A stretch of DNA of 37,647 bases, taken from contig NZ_SMNT01000044.1 in the NCBI RefSeq assembly GCF_004348265.1, forward strand, positions 1 to 37,647. Reading direction: 5' to 3'. Shown one piece after another: positions 8,345 through 16,634 of the stretch (its first letter is position 1; every line of letters starts with the position of its first letter). The stretch comes from Methylobacterium segetis (GTDB lineage: Bacteria > Pseudomonadota > Alphaproteobacteria > Rhizobiales > Beijerinckiaceae). The translations under genes and the position numbers were made by a program. The notes beneath the pieces were generated by a model. The model made no database searches, had not been told where the DNA came from, and was given only the letters and a program-made list of their open reading frames with translations.

Positions 8345-8575
8345 GTGCAGGACGGCAAGATCAGGCGGCGGATCCGTCAGACGCTCGATGCGCAACTCGT
8401 CGGCTACTGGGATCGGGAGGCGGCCCGCCTCGATGCCCTCGCCGAGCAGGCGCGGTTCGGCTGGATGGCGCGGCGCTACCGGCGCAAGGCGGTGCAGGCC
8501 CGGGCCCAGGCCGATCGCAGCCGGGTCCGCGAGGCCGCGCGGGGCGGCGGGGACGCCGCGTCCGAGGGCGCATGA
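8345..8575 (+). CDS. Small hypothetical protein, basic and helical
   Basis: A 76-residue protein starting at a GTG at 8345, with GGAGGTGGAG about 8 nt upstream. It is very arginine- and alanine-rich (IRRRIRQTL, ARRYRRKAVQARAQ) and probably all helical, with no recognised domain or signal peptide. It is divergent from queA and 130 bp before the CDF transporter. The ribosome site and GC-rich third-position pattern favour a real gene, but no function can be named. Confidence 0.55.
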   Translation: MQDGKIRRRIRQTLDAQLVGYWDREAARLDALAEQARFGWMARRYRRKAVQARAQADRSRVREAARGGGDAASEGA

Positions 8576-8704
8576 GAAGGGTCGCGGACGCCTATAGCTG
8601 CGGCTAACACCTTTGCCGTGGCCTTGCGGGCCGTCCCCGGCCTATGTGCGGGCGGACAACGGCCGGGCGGACGCCCTCGCCAAATCCCCTCGCTGAAACC
8701 CCCC

Positions 8705-9592
8705 ATGGAACGCACCCAGAAAGCCGCCCTCGCCGGCGTCGGCGTCGGCGCCCTCGTCACGGCCCTCAAGTTCGGCGCCTTCTGGCTGACGGGGAGCCTC
8801 GCGCTCTACTCCGACGCGCTGGAGAGCATCATCAACGTGGTGGCGGCGGGCTGCGCCTTCGTGGCACTGCGGGTCGCCGCGGCGCCGCCCGACGCCGACC
8901 ATCCCTACGGCCACCACAAGGCCGAGTACTTCTCCGCGGTGATCGAGGGTGCGCTCATCATCGTGGCGGCGCTCCTGATCCTGCGCGAATCCTACCACGG
9001 CATCCTGGCGCCGAAGGCCCTCGACGCGCCCGCGCTCGGCCTCGCCGTCAACGGGCTCGCCACCCTGATCAACGCGGCCTGGGCGGCCGGCCTGATGCGG
9101 CGGGGCCGGGCCTGGCGCTCGCCCGCCCTCGTGGCGGATGCCCGGCACGTCCTCGCCGACGTGTTCACCTCGGTGGGCGTCCTCGTCGGCGTCGCCCTCG
9201 TGGCCGCCACGGGCTACCTCGTGCTCGATCCCATCGTGGCCGGGCTCGTCGCCCTCAACATCCTCTGGTCGGGCTGGGGCATGGTGCGCGAATCGATCGA
9301 CGGCCTGATGGACCGGGCCGCGCCCCCGGAGATGGTCGAGCAGATCCGCGCCCTCATCTCGACCCATGGCGCCGGCGCGCTGGAGGCCCACGACGTGCGC
9401 ACCCGCCACGCGGGCCAGGCGACCTTCATCGACTTCCACCTCGTGGTGCCGGGCGAGATGACGGTGGCCGATTCCCACGCCATCTGCGACCGCCTGGAGA
9501 GTGCGATCGAGGGCGCCATCGAGGGGGCTGTCGTCGTCATCCACGTGGAGCCCGGCGATCACGCCAAGCAGCGCGGCGTGCCCGTGATCTGA
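8705..9592 (+). CDS. Cation diffusion facilitator (CDF) metal transporter
   Basis: A 295-residue inner-membrane metal/proton antiporter. About six transmembrane helices fill residues 1-205. The metal site is visible as SDALESIIN in helix 2 and DARHVLAD (HxxxD) in helix 5, and HPYGHHKAEYFS is the family loop after helix 2. The cytoplasmic ferredoxin-like domain (about 210-290) includes DVRTRHAG and DFHLVVPGEMTV. Helix 2 has serine where FieF has the second aspartate, so the metal (Zn, Mn, Fe or Co) cannot be assigned. The ATG at 8705 fits the family N-terminus. It converges with lipB, the stops being 6 bp apart. Confidence 0.93.
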   Translation: MERTQKAALAGVGVGALVTALKFGAFWLTGSLALYSDALESIINVVAAGCAFVALRVAAAPPDADHPYGHHKAEYFSAVIEGALIIVAALLILRESYHGILAPKALDAPALGLAVNGLATLINAAWAAGLMRRGRAWRSPALVADARHVLADVFTSVGVLVGVALVAATGYLVLDPIVAGLVALNILWSGWGMVRESIDGLMDRAAPPEMVEQIRALISTHGAGALEAHDVRTRHAGQATFIDFHLVVPGEMTVADSHAICDRLESAIEGAIEGAVVVIHVEPGDHAKQRGVPVI

Positions 9593-9598
9593 CCCGGA

Positions 9599-10318
9599 TC
9601 AGGGCACGAGCACGGTCTCGCCGAAGATCGTCTCGAAGGCGGCGCGCAACTGCATGTCGACTTCGGGCAGGCTGACGAGGTGGCCGAGATCGACGAGGCT
9701 CGTCACCCCGTGGCCGCGGATGCCGCAGGGGACGATGCCCGAGAAATGCGAGAGATCCGGCTCCACGTTGAGGCTGATGCCGTGGAAGCTCACCCAGCGC
9801 CGCACCCGGATGCCGATCGCCGCGATCTTGTCCTCGGCGCCCTCCCCCTTCCCGGGCCTGCGCACCCAGACACCGACCCGGTCCTCCCGGCGCTCGCCAC
9901 GCACGTTGAAGGCCTGAAGCGTCGCGATGATCCAGGCTTCGAGCGCGGCGACGTAGGCGCGCAGGTCCGTGCGTCGGCGCGCGAGATCGAGCATCACGTA
10001 GGCCACGCGCTGGCCGGGCCCGTGATAGGTGAACTGCCCCCCCCGCCCCGTGCGATGGACGGGAAAGCGCTCGGGCTCGACGAGGTCCGCCTCTCGCGCC
10101 GAGGTGCCCGCCGTGTAGAGCGGCGGGTGCTCGAGGAGCCAGACGCATTCGGGCGCGGCTCCGCTTCGGATCGCCTCGGCCAGCGCCTCCATCTCGGCGA
10201 CCGCAGCCTCGTAGGCGACGAGATCCTCGCTCACCCGCCACGCCACCGGCGGCGAACCGGGCCGCGGCCGGAAGGCGTCGGGCGCTGTGGCGAGGCGGGA
10301 GACGGCGTCGTTTACCAA
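9599..10318 (-). CDS. lipB: Octanoyl-(acyl-carrier protein):protein N-octanoyltransferase
   Basis: LipB moves octanoate from acyl carrier protein to lipoyl domains, the first step of lipoate synthesis. Diagnostic stretches are [51 protein letters not shown], the catalytic cysteine in [11 protein letters not shown], and the lysine of the EDKIAAIG block. No ATG fits the N-terminus. A TTG at 10318 gives 239 residues and a GTG at 10246 gives 215; both keep the first conserved strand ([13 protein letters not shown]). I used the longer form. With that start it is back to back with the FliN-like gene, only 9 bp apart. Confidence 0.95.
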   Translation of the reverse strand: MVNDAVSRLATAPDAFRPRPGSPPVAWRVSEDLVAYEAAVAEMEALAEAIRSGAAPECVWLLEHPPLYTAGTSAREADLVEPERFPVHRTGRGGQFTYHGPGQRVAYVMLDLARRRTDLRAYVAALEAWIIATLQAFNVRGERREDRVGVWVRRPGKGEGAEDKIAAIGIRVRRWVSFHGISLNVEPDLSHFSGIVPCGIRGHGVTSLVDLGHLVSLPEVDMQLRAAFETIFGETVLVP

Positions 10319-10327
10319 GACTTCACC

Positions 10328-10693
10328 ATGATGCGTGGACAGTCGGCTCCGAGCCGGCCGTCGCCGGCAGTGCGGGGCGTGCGTCGCGTGGCGGTTCTCG
10401 AAGATCTCAAGGTCGATCTCACGGTCGTGCTCGGGCGCAGCCACATGCCGCTGCACATGCTGCTGCGCATGGGACGCGGCGCGGTGATCGAACTCGAGTC
10501 GACCGAGACCGATATGGTCGAGATCCTCGCCAACGACCACCCGATCGCCCGCGGCCAGATCGTGGTGACGGGCAACCGCATCTCCGTCGAGGTCACCGAA
10601 CTGATCCGCAAGGCCGAGGTGATCCGCACGCCCGGCGTCAGCATCGGCGAGGGGGCGGTTCCGCTCATCGAGACGGATCTGGAGCCGGTCTGA
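10328..10693 (+). CDS. FliN/SpoA-domain protein, flagellar motor switch type
   Basis: A 121-residue protein whose residues about 30-110 form a SpoA (FliN C-terminal) domain: [58 protein letters not shown]. FliN forms the lower ring of the motor switch that binds CheY-P. The N-terminal 30 residues are basic and low-complexity. Start is the ATG at 10328 or 10331. No other flagellar gene is nearby, so it may be the genome's FliN placed apart or a paralogue. It is divergent from lipB. Confidence 0.85.
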   Translation: MMRGQSAPSRPSPAVRGVRRVAVLEDLKVDLTVVLGRSHMPLHMLLRMGRGAVIELESTETDMVEILANDHPIARGQIVVTGNRISVEVTELIRKAEVIRTPGVSIGEGAVPLIETDLEPV

Positions 10694-10707
10694 TTGCAAC
10701 GCGGCGC

Positions 10708-10736
10708 TTGTCGGGGCGGATTCGATCTGTTATCCG
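10708..10736 (+). promoter_or_regulatory. Candidate promoter of tRNA-Leu
   Basis: TTGTCG (10708-10713) and TATCCG (10731-10736) are 17 bp apart, about 75 bp before the tRNA-Leu 5' end. The -10 match is weak beyond TAT, so this is tentative. Confidence 0.35.
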
Positions 10737-10811
10737 CTGCGCCGCTCCCCGAGAAACGGCCCGCCCCGCGGACCGGACGAACCGGGAGCCCGGCCCCTCA
10801 CGGGCGCCGAT

Positions 10812-10896
10812 GCGGCCATGGCGGAATTGGTAGACGCGCTAGCTTGAGGTGCTAGTCCCGCGAGGGGTGGAGGTTCGAGTCCTCTTGGCCGCACCA
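10812..10896 (+). tRNA. tRNA-Leu (anticodon GAG)
   Basis: An 85-nt class II tRNA with encoded CCA. The acceptor arm GCGGCCA pairs with TGGCCGC, the anticodon stem CTAGC/GCTAG encloses the loop TTGAGGT (anticodon GAG), there is a long variable arm, and the T-loop is GGTTCGAGTCC. It is followed directly by a terminator that shares its last bases. Confidence 0.96.
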
Positions 10897-10917
10897 ACTT
10901 GATTTTGTTGGTGTTTC
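10892..10917 (+). terminator. Rho-independent terminator of tRNA-Leu
   Basis: CACCAAC (10892-10898) pairs with GTTGGTG (10907-10913) across an 8-nt loop, followed by TTTCTCC. The 5' arm includes the tRNA CCA end. Confidence 0.6.
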
Positions 10918-11243
10918 TCCTCTCATCTTCGGATCCTTCGAAGCTTCGCTGAGTGCGGTCTGGAGACCGATTTGCGAGGTGTGGTCAGGTGATGTCTTGG
11001 GACGGGTTTGCGCGAGGTTCCAGCTCCTGAGAGGGCGGAGCTACCTGCGAAATAAAGACTCCCATGTTAGCCTGGTGAAACGCTGAGGAGTTCGGTCCGC
11101 GAGACCGAGCGTGATCGGGGCGCGTGATCCGGCCCGACCGTGGACGATGGACTCATCCGATCGCGCTTGCGCGCATGGGTCTGCGCCGAGCGCTTCGCCC
11201 GGTTCGCCGAGCGAACCCAGGCCATGGTGCCCCGGCAGGGACC
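10918..11243. other. Gene-free stretch between tRNA-Leu and the adhesin
   Basis: No convincing gene. Short inverted repeats are visible: GGTTCGC/GCGAACC at 11201-11217 (3-nt loop) and AGCTCC/GGAGCT near 11030. The first lies just past the adhesin stop and could help end its transcript, but it has no T-run. Confidence 0.4.
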
Positions 11244-14200
11244 CTAGAACTCCCCCGCCAGCCCGGCCCGCACCCCCTGAGAGCTGCTCTGGCTGTAGCT
11301 GTAGCCTGCCGTCAGGGCGATCGGGATCGACGTGTCGAGGCGGTGGGCGAGGGCGAGGCCGCCGGCCCATTCGCCGCGGAAGGTGGCGCCGTTGAGGGCC
11401 CAGGTCGTGCGGCCGGGCTGGGACGGCATCGAGGCGGCGGTGGACGCCATCGCGGCCGCGATGCCCTGTCGGGCCTCGCGCCGGCTCGCCGCCGCGTACT
11501 GGCCGAGGCCGTTGATCTGTGCCCCGAGCGCCCCGATCTGGTTCTGGAGGCCTGCGAGGTTGGCGGGGCCGGACTCCGCGAGGGCGAGGTTGCCGTTGGC
11601 GTCCGCCGTCACGAACCGCGTCGCCCCGGTCTGCGCCGCGCGGCTGGCGGCCGTCCCGAGGCCCGCCAACGTATAGGTGCTGCGCTCGCTCCCGACCGCG
11701 ACCTGCCCGGCCCGCGTGGTGGCGACGCCCGCGCCGATCGCGATCGCGTTCGCTTGGCTGGCGCGGGCGCCCCGGCCGAGGGAGAGACTGTCCGCCCCTT
11801 GCGCGCTCGCCCCGACGCCGACGGCGGTGGCGCCGGCCGCACTCGCCGTGGCCGAACGGCCGAGCGCGGTGGAATCGTCGCCCGTGGCGCTCGCGTAGGC
11901 GCCGAAGGCCGAGGCCTCGTTGCCGCCCGCAAGCGCCTGGTATCCGACCGCCGTGGTCGGATCGGCGACGGCCCGCGCGCCCGTACCGATCGCGGTCGCG
12001 CCCTCCCAGGTCGCCTGGCTGCCGGTGCCGATCGCGGTCGCTCCCATCGCCGCCGCGAGGCTGCCCTGGCCGAAGGCGGCGCTGTCCGTCCCGCTCGCCA
12101 CGCTGCGGGCCCCGATCGCCGTGCTGCGATCGGCCGTCGCCGCGCTGTCCGTTCCGAGCCCGGTCGTCTCCAGGCCGTGTGCGGTGGCGTCGGAGCCGAC
12201 CGCGACGCTGCCGGTGCCCGAAGCCGCCGCCCCGTAGCCGCTGGCATAGGCATCCCGGCCCGAGGCGCTCGGCGCCGCGGCCCCGCGCGAGTTGTTGCCG
12301 CGCACGGGAAAATCCTTCAATCGCGCCTCGAAGGCCTGTGCCGTCTGACCGAGTTGCCCGACCGTGGCTGCATCGCTCGGCGCGACCCCGCTCGCCACGC
12401 CGCTGATGCGGCGAGGGCCCTCGGTGCCCGAGACGTCGACGGAACTCCCGCCCGTGCCTCGCCCGATCGCGACCGGCGCGCCGGGAGCGGGCTGCTGCAC
12501 GAGGCCGGTCCCGCCGCCGGTAGCGCCCCCGACGCTGCTGCTCTGGAGGCTCGCGACCTGCTGGGCGACGGCGTCCAGGCCGCTCGCGGTCCGGACCAGG
12601 GCGAGGTCGACGGCCCCGAGGGCGCTGCCGACATCCGCGTAGGAACTGCCGCGGATCCGGTAATCCGGCGCGCTCCAGGTGCCCGCCATCGCATCATAGC
12701 GGCTGCCGCCGCCGAGGCTTGCCGCGACGGCGGTGCCGAGATGTCCGAGCGCGACGCTCACCCGTGCCGTGTCCGCCCCCTGCTGGGCGAGCTGCTGGTT
12801 GGTCGCGAAGAGCTGGCCGCCCGTGACGGCATCGGCCGAGCCGACCGCCAGCGTGCCCGCGGAGACGTGGACGATCCGCCGCTCCGCACCGGACGTGCCG
12901 ACCGAGACCGTGCCGGCCTCGGCCGCCACCGAGCCGTTGCCGAGCGCCACCGAATGGGCAGCCGCGGCGGTCGTTCCGAAGCCGAGGGCGAGGGCGTCGG
13001 TGCCGGTGGCCGCGGCCGGCAGGCGGCCCGACTCGTTGGTCGCCGCGACCGGCCGGCTGGCGAGGCCGGAGCCGAAGACGGTCACCGCCGCGTCGAGTTG
13101 GGCCAGGGTCACGGCATCGCTCGCGCCGAGGCCGGCCGACAGGCCCGTCACCCGGCGGTTGCCGGCCGTGCCGGCGATATTCAGCGTGGTGCCGTCCGTG
13201 CCCGCACCGACCGTGAGGGTGCGGCTTGCCGGATCCTGCCGGACGAGGCCGATCGTGCCGCCGTCGAGGCCGCTGCGCAGGCTGCCGAGATCCGTTCCGA
13301 GCGTCGTGATCGCCGCCGCGTTCGCGCCGATCCTCCCGTCGAGGGCGCCGATCGCGCCGGAGACGGTGGCGTAGCCCGTCCCCTGCACCGTGAAGGTCGG
13401 CGGCGTGTAGCGCCCAGTCGTCGGATCGAAGGCCGCTCCACCCCCGAGCGAGGCGGCGAGGTTGCCGCCGACGCTCGCGAGCTGTCGCAGGTTGACGGCA
13501 TCGGTCGGCAGCGTGCCTCCCGCCACGTTCGTGATCTGGCGCTCGGCGCCGACCGCGCCCACGGAGACCGCGCCGCTCGTCGACGTCACGATTGTGCCGG
13601 TGAACGCTTCCGAGCCACCGCCGAGGGCGACCCGGTTCGCGATCGTGCCCGCGCCGAGGGCGACCGCGCCCGCGACGGTCGCCGTGCTGCGCGCGCCGAG
13701 CGCGACCGCTCCGGGGCTCGTCGCCGCGGCGTCGGTGCCCATCGCCATCCCGTCATCGCCCTCGACGCGGCCGCGAAGGCCGAGCGCGATGCCGCCGCCC
13801 CCGGTCACCGCGGCGCCGTTTCCCAGGGCCAGGGCATCGTGGCTTCCCACCGCCGTGACGGCCCCGTCCCCGATCGCGACGGCGCTCACGGCGCCCGCGC
13901 TCGGCGCGATCGCCGTGAGGTTGCCGAGCCCGCTGACGCGGCCGGCGCCGATCGCGACACCCCTGCTCGCGTCGAGGGAGAGAGTGGACGCGCGGAGGTT
14001 GCATCCGCCGGGGCTCGCCACGCTCGCCAGATTGCCGTTCGCGTCGAGAACCCCGACGCGCAGCGTGACGTCGGAGAGGGGCGCGACCACGTTCTGGTTC
14101 AGCCCGTTCACAAGCCCATCCAGGACGGTGTTGAGCCCGAGGGGGAGCCCCGGCGTGACCGCTCCCACGCTCTGGAGTTGCGGCAGACGCACGCCGAGCC

Positions 14201-14363
14201 CTGCACAGACGTCGATCAGCCCCGGCGCCTGGGCGCTGGCATCCGTGGGGATGAGGGCGAGGGCACTGACGGAACAGGCAAGGAGCGAGATCGGTTTCGG
14301 GCTTCCGCCCTGCCCGCCACGACGTCCGGCCGATCCAACTTTTGAACGAAAAATGTCCAACAT
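11244..14363 (-). CDS. Trimeric autotransporter adhesin (YadA-like)
   Basis: A 1039-residue surface adhesin. The N-terminus has a long signal peptide (basic residues 1-24, hydrophobic LLACSVSALALIPT, cleavage near ASA-QA at about 45). The passenger is a chain of YadA/Hia head repeats (AIGTGSQA, ALGRSATA, AVGSDATA and similar, many dozens). These are broken by neck/stalk blocks such as SADAVTGGQLFATNQQL and DAVNLRQLASVGGNLAA. The last ~90 residues are the YadA anchor (FRGEWAGGLALAHRLDTSIPIALTAGYSYSQ), ending in the phenylalanine typical of outer-membrane barrels. Such proteins trimerise and bind surfaces or other cells. It stands alone, with no partner genes. The upstream region is AT-richer than its neighbours. 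Confidence 0.93.
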   Translation of the reverse strand: MLDIFRSKVGSAGRRGGQGGSPKPISLLACSVSALALIPTDASAQAPGLIDVCAGLGVRLPQLQSVGAVTPGLPLGLNTVLDGLVNGLNQNVVAPLSDVTLRVGVLDANGNLASVASPGGCNLRASTLSLDASRGVAIGAGRVSGLGNLTAIAPSAGAVSAVAIGDGAVTAVGSHDALALGNGAAVTGGGGIALGLRGRVEGDDGMAMGTDAAATSPGAVALGARSTATVAGAVALGAGTIANRVALGGGSEAFTGTIVTSTSGAVSVGAVGAERQITNVAGGTLPTDAVNLRQLASVGGNLAASLGGGAAFDPTTGRYTPPTFTVQGTGYATVSGAIGALDGRIGANAAAITTLGTDLGSLRSGLDGGTIGLVRQDPASRTLTVGAGTDGTTLNIAGTAGNRRVTGLSAGLGASDAVTLAQLDAAVTVFGSGLASRPVAATNESGRLPAAATGTDALALGFGTTAAAAHSVALGNGSVAAEAGTVSVGTSGAERRIVHVSAGTLAVGSADAVTGGQLFATNQQLAQQGADTARVSVALGHLGTAVAASLGGGSRYDAMAGTWSAPDYRIRGSSYADVGSALGAVDLALVRTASGLDAVAQQVASLQSSSVGGATGGGTGLVQQPAPGAPVAIGRGTGGSSVDVSGTEGPRRISGVASGVAPSDAATVGQLGQTAQAFEARLKDFPVRGNNSRGAAAPSASGRDAYASGYGAAASGTGSVAVGSDATAHGLETTGLGTDSAATADRSTAIGARSVASGTDSAAFGQGSLAAAMGATAIGTGSQATWEGATAIGTGARAVADPTTAVGYQALAGGNEASAFGAYASATGDDSTALGRSATASAAGATAVGVGASAQGADSLSLGRGARASQANAIAIGAGVATTRAGQVAVGSERSTYTLAGLGTAASRAAQTGATRFVTADANGNLALAESGPANLAGLQNQIGALGAQINGLGQYAAASRREARQGIAAAMASTAASMPSQPGRTTWALNGATFRGEWAGGLALAHRLDTSIPIALTAGYSYSQSSSQGVRAGLAGEF

Positions 14364-14901
14364 TTGATAACCCTAGATTGTCTTCTGGGCCATTCAACGT
14401 CCCGGAAACCTTAATGTGCGGTTAATATTACAACCTGTGGTTAAAAGCCTAGGAGCTGTGCTGAAATTCCCTCCACAACACCGCGATTCGACGCATTTCG
14501 ACTATGGAAATGCCCTCCGCATGCCGATATTATCTTGAATACGATAGGATTAGCCGCCCCAATTCCGTTGCAGGGGCGGAATTTTTCTGTTTTCCATGCC
14601 CTGCTTGTGTCGCGGCATCGCCCTGTGTTGGTCATCCCGGATCTGGTGGAATTGCATCAGCGACGTCTCGCCATCTGATGTGTTGTCTGATCATTCCCGC
14701 TCTGAATTGACCTTCGAAGCGGGCTTGGCGGCGTTTCTGTTGCTGGATGGCAACAGGCGGCCGCAATCGATGATGGGAGGTATTAGCGACGTGCGGAGCG
14801 CCCTGACGGTGGAGATTCGTACTGTTTCGTGCGAATGCTTGACTGCTCGCGCCCGCGCTCACTTGAAAGGTTGTGTTAACCGTGTCGACGCCGGAGGCCG
14901 C
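14364..14901. other. AT-richer intergenic region upstream of the adhesin
   Basis: About 540 bp without a supported gene, clearly richer in A and T than the flanks, particularly 14400-14590. It should contain the adhesin promoter (minus strand) and that of the DUF1488 gene (plus strand). An ATG at 14596 could extend the DUF1488 frame, but there is no ribosome site and the extension does not look coding. Hairpins are listed separately. Confidence 0.5.
14493..14586 (+). ncRNA. Candidate small RNA 3' end with terminator
   Basis: A perfect 7-bp hairpin GCATTTC/GAAATGC (14493-14513) is followed by CCGCCCC (14554-14560) pairing with GGGGCGG (14573-14579), then AATTTTTCTG. The second element looks like a plus-strand rho-independent terminator, yet no plus-strand gene ends before it (the adhesin runs the other way from 14363). 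A small RNA starting between about 14364 and 14480 would explain it. The 5' end and promoter were not identified. Confidence 0.35.
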
Positions 14902-15183
14902 ATGCCGCTCTCCCACAATCGCTTCGACGACCCGCATATCGACCGGGCCACTTCCGAGCACATCCGCTTCTCGATGACGGACGGCCAGCGCATCGTCGCG
15001 GGACGCGTGCCGATCGCCGCGTTGCGGGCCCGGCTCGGCGGCGATGCCGCCGATCCCCTCGTCCTCTACGGCCGCTGCCGGGAGGTGGTCGAGGCGGCAG
15101 CGAGCCGGCGCTTCGACCGGGACGGTGCGCCCGACGCGATGGTCGACCTCGATTCGGACGATCTGGCGGACGCGCGCGCTTGA
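14902..15183 (+). CDS. DUF1488-like small protein
   Basis: A 93-residue protein. The ATG at 14902 has GGAGG four bases upstream. The pattern MPLSHNRFDDPHID..., IRFSMTDGQRIVAGRVPIAAL, REVVEAAASRRFDRDG and the acidic end VDLDSDDLADA resembles DUF1488 proteins, which are short, cytoplasmic, often proteobacterial and without known function. No catalytic residues are evident. It is the first of four small plus-strand genes (to 16626) separated by 80-150 bp gaps, so probably separate transcripts. Confidence 0.65.
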   Translation: MPLSHNRFDDPHIDRATSEHIRFSMTDGQRIVAGRVPIAALRARLGGDAADPLVLYGRCREVVEAAASRRFDRDGAPDAMVDLDSDDLADARA

Positions 15184-15334
15184 TCGAGGGACCCGGCGAC
15201 AGATCGCCCGTGCTGTGGTCCCCGGCCTGCCGCTCTTAAACAAAGTGAAGGCGGTTCCGCGTTGCCGGGCGGAGTCTCCCGGTTTCGGGCATTCGGGCCC
15301 GCTGGCCCGGGCCCGACCCAACGGGAGGCTCGCC

Positions 15335-15796
15335 ATGGAACACAGGGGTGTCGATCGGCTTCAGGCCGTCGCGGAGGTCACGTCTCAGCCCCCTCTCCTC
15401 GCCACGCGCCGCGCGCGCCTGGAGCGGTGGGCCGAGATCCTGGAGCGCGATCCGCACCGCGTCTTCGCGACCTTGCCCGAAGTCGAACTGGTCCCCTGGC
15501 CGCGCCGGGGCACCCTGCGTTCGGAGAATTCGCCGGTCGGCCTCGCCCTTGCCGATCCGCTCCTGCGCGCGAGCGGCCTGATGAACGATACCTACGGCGA
15601 AGCCCGCCGCTTCTTCGGGCTGCGGGAGGGACAGGCTCACCGCCTCCTCTGCTCCTGCGTGAACGGCCGCCAACTTCGGGCCGATCTCACCGCGCGTCGG
15701 CTGCGCGCCATCGCCGGCTACCGAACGGAGCGCTGGATGCTCGGCCTCGCGACCGGCGCGGCGTGCGTGCCCGGGTTGATGTACCTGTTCGGGTGA
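15335..15796 (+). CDS. Hypothetical protein, 153 residues
   Basis: Start at the ATG at 15335 with GGGAGG 7 nt upstream. The first two-thirds are charged and helical (LLATRRARLERWAEILERDP). A block around LMNDTYGEARRFFGLREGQAHRLLCSCVNGRQL holds two close cysteines. The end is hydrophobic (GLATGAACVPGLMYLFG), perhaps one membrane-associated helix. No family is recognised. Base composition and ribosome site match real genes here. Confidence 0.6.
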   Translation: MEHRGVDRLQAVAEVTSQPPLLATRRARLERWAEILERDPHRVFATLPEVELVPWPRRGTLRSENSPVGLALADPLLRASGLMNDTYGEARRFFGLREGQAHRLLCSCVNGRQLRADLTARRLRAIAGYRTERWMLGLATGAACVPGLMYLFG

Positions 15797-15916
15797 GCGG
15801 CCGTTCCGGGTCCGGCGATCCCCGGGTCGAAACCGGCTGGTAACGCGCGCGGAGGCAAGGTCCGCGCACGAGCCCGGCCGGGTGAAGCGGCCGAGGGACC
15901 AGCCACGGGATCCTGA

Positions 15917-16123
15917 ATGCTGACGAAAGACCAGCTCGCCGCGGAGCTGAAACGCATCGCCACGACGCAGATCAGCGACATCACCCGCGCGGTGAAGGAA
16001 GGCCAGAAAGCCATCGCCCTCAACGAGGTGCGGGACATGGCCCAGCGCCTCAACAGGCTGGCCGACGCCTTCAGCCCGAAAGCTCCCGCACGTCCGGCCA
16101 CCGAGGGTGCCGAAGCCGCTTGA
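15917..16123 (+). CDS. Small hypothetical helical protein
   Basis: A 68-residue protein starting MLTKDQLAAELKRIATTQISD, mostly amphipathic helix up to about residue 54, then a short proline/alanine tail. There is no signal peptide and no cysteine. The upstream ribosome site is weak. Small proteins of this type are common in Methylobacterium-like genomes, but I cannot assign a function. Confidence 0.5.
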   Translation: MLTKDQLAAELKRIATTQISDITRAVKEGQKAIALNEVRDMAQRLNRLADAFSPKAPARPATEGAEAA

Positions 16124-16200
16124 GCGGCGGACGTTCCGATCCTCCGACGAGGGGCGGCCCGCGCGGGCCTTGCGCCCCAGACGAACCGGGAGAGCCTGCC

Positions 16201-16626
16201 ATGCCCCGCTTCTTCTTCAACATCCGCCTCGATGACGCCTATCTGCCGGAGCGCACCGGGCAGTGCCTGCCCGACGCCGAGGCGGCGCGGGCGGCCGCAC
16301 GCACCATCGTGCGCGCCCTCGTCTCCCAGCACGGGGGCGAGCCGCGCCTCCTCAACGCGGCCATGGTCGTCACCGATGCCGAGGGGGCGGAGGCCTTCGA
16401 GCTCTCCTTCTTCGAAGCGATCTACGTGCCCGTGGCGGCGCCGGAGCCCCTGCGCGCCCTGCCCCGGGCCGCCGCGATCCGTCCTCCTGCCGCGACCGAT
16501 CTCCTGCGCGCCAACTGGGCGCGCCTGGAGCGCCGCCTGCGCGGCTGGCGGGTCCTGTGGGCCGAGACCCTCCGCGCGCTCCAGGCCCGGCCGCGCTTCT
16601 CCCTCGGATTCGACGGCGGGCGCTGA
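16201..16626 (+). CDS. DUF6894-type protein
   Basis: A 141-residue protein beginning MPRFFFNIRLDDAYLPERTG followed by LPDAEAARAAA, the recurring signature of the short DUF6894 proteins found in many copies in Methylobacteriaceae and Rhizobiales. The core covers about residues 1-75; the C-terminal half is an arginine/tryptophan-rich extension (RANWARLERRLRGWRVLW). The family function is unknown. The ATG at 16201 has GGGAGAG upstream. Its stop is 8 bp from the convergent DUF488 gene. Confidence 0.75.
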   Translation: MPRFFFNIRLDDAYLPERTGQCLPDAEAARAAARTIVRALVSQHGGEPRLLNAAMVVTDAEGAEAFELSFFEAIYVPVAAPEPLRALPRAAAIRPPAATDLLRANWARLERRLRGWRVLWAETLRALQARPRFSLGFDGGR

Positions 16627-16634
16627 GGCGCGTC

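Noticed and set aside
8576..8704. Metal riboswitch before the CDF transporter
   Set aside because: The 129 bp shows no recognisable conserved core of a manganese, nickel/cobalt or magnesium riboswitch.
11244..14200. Repeated short motifs suggesting a CRISPR or satellite array
   Set aside because: The repetition is at protein level (adhesin head repeats); DNA copies vary, have no regular spacers and stay in frame.
11124..14345. Very long plus-strand open frame (over 1000 codons)
   Set aside because: It is antisense to the adhesin. The adhesin frame has a signal peptide, family repeats and anchor, while the plus-strand product is arginine-rich and low-complexity, as expected from GC-rich opposite strands.
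14596..14901. Possible N-terminal extension of the DUF1488-like protein
   Set aside because: No ribosome site at 14596, the sequence overlaps the AT-rich intergenic gap, and the ATG at 14902 has GGAGG at good spacing.
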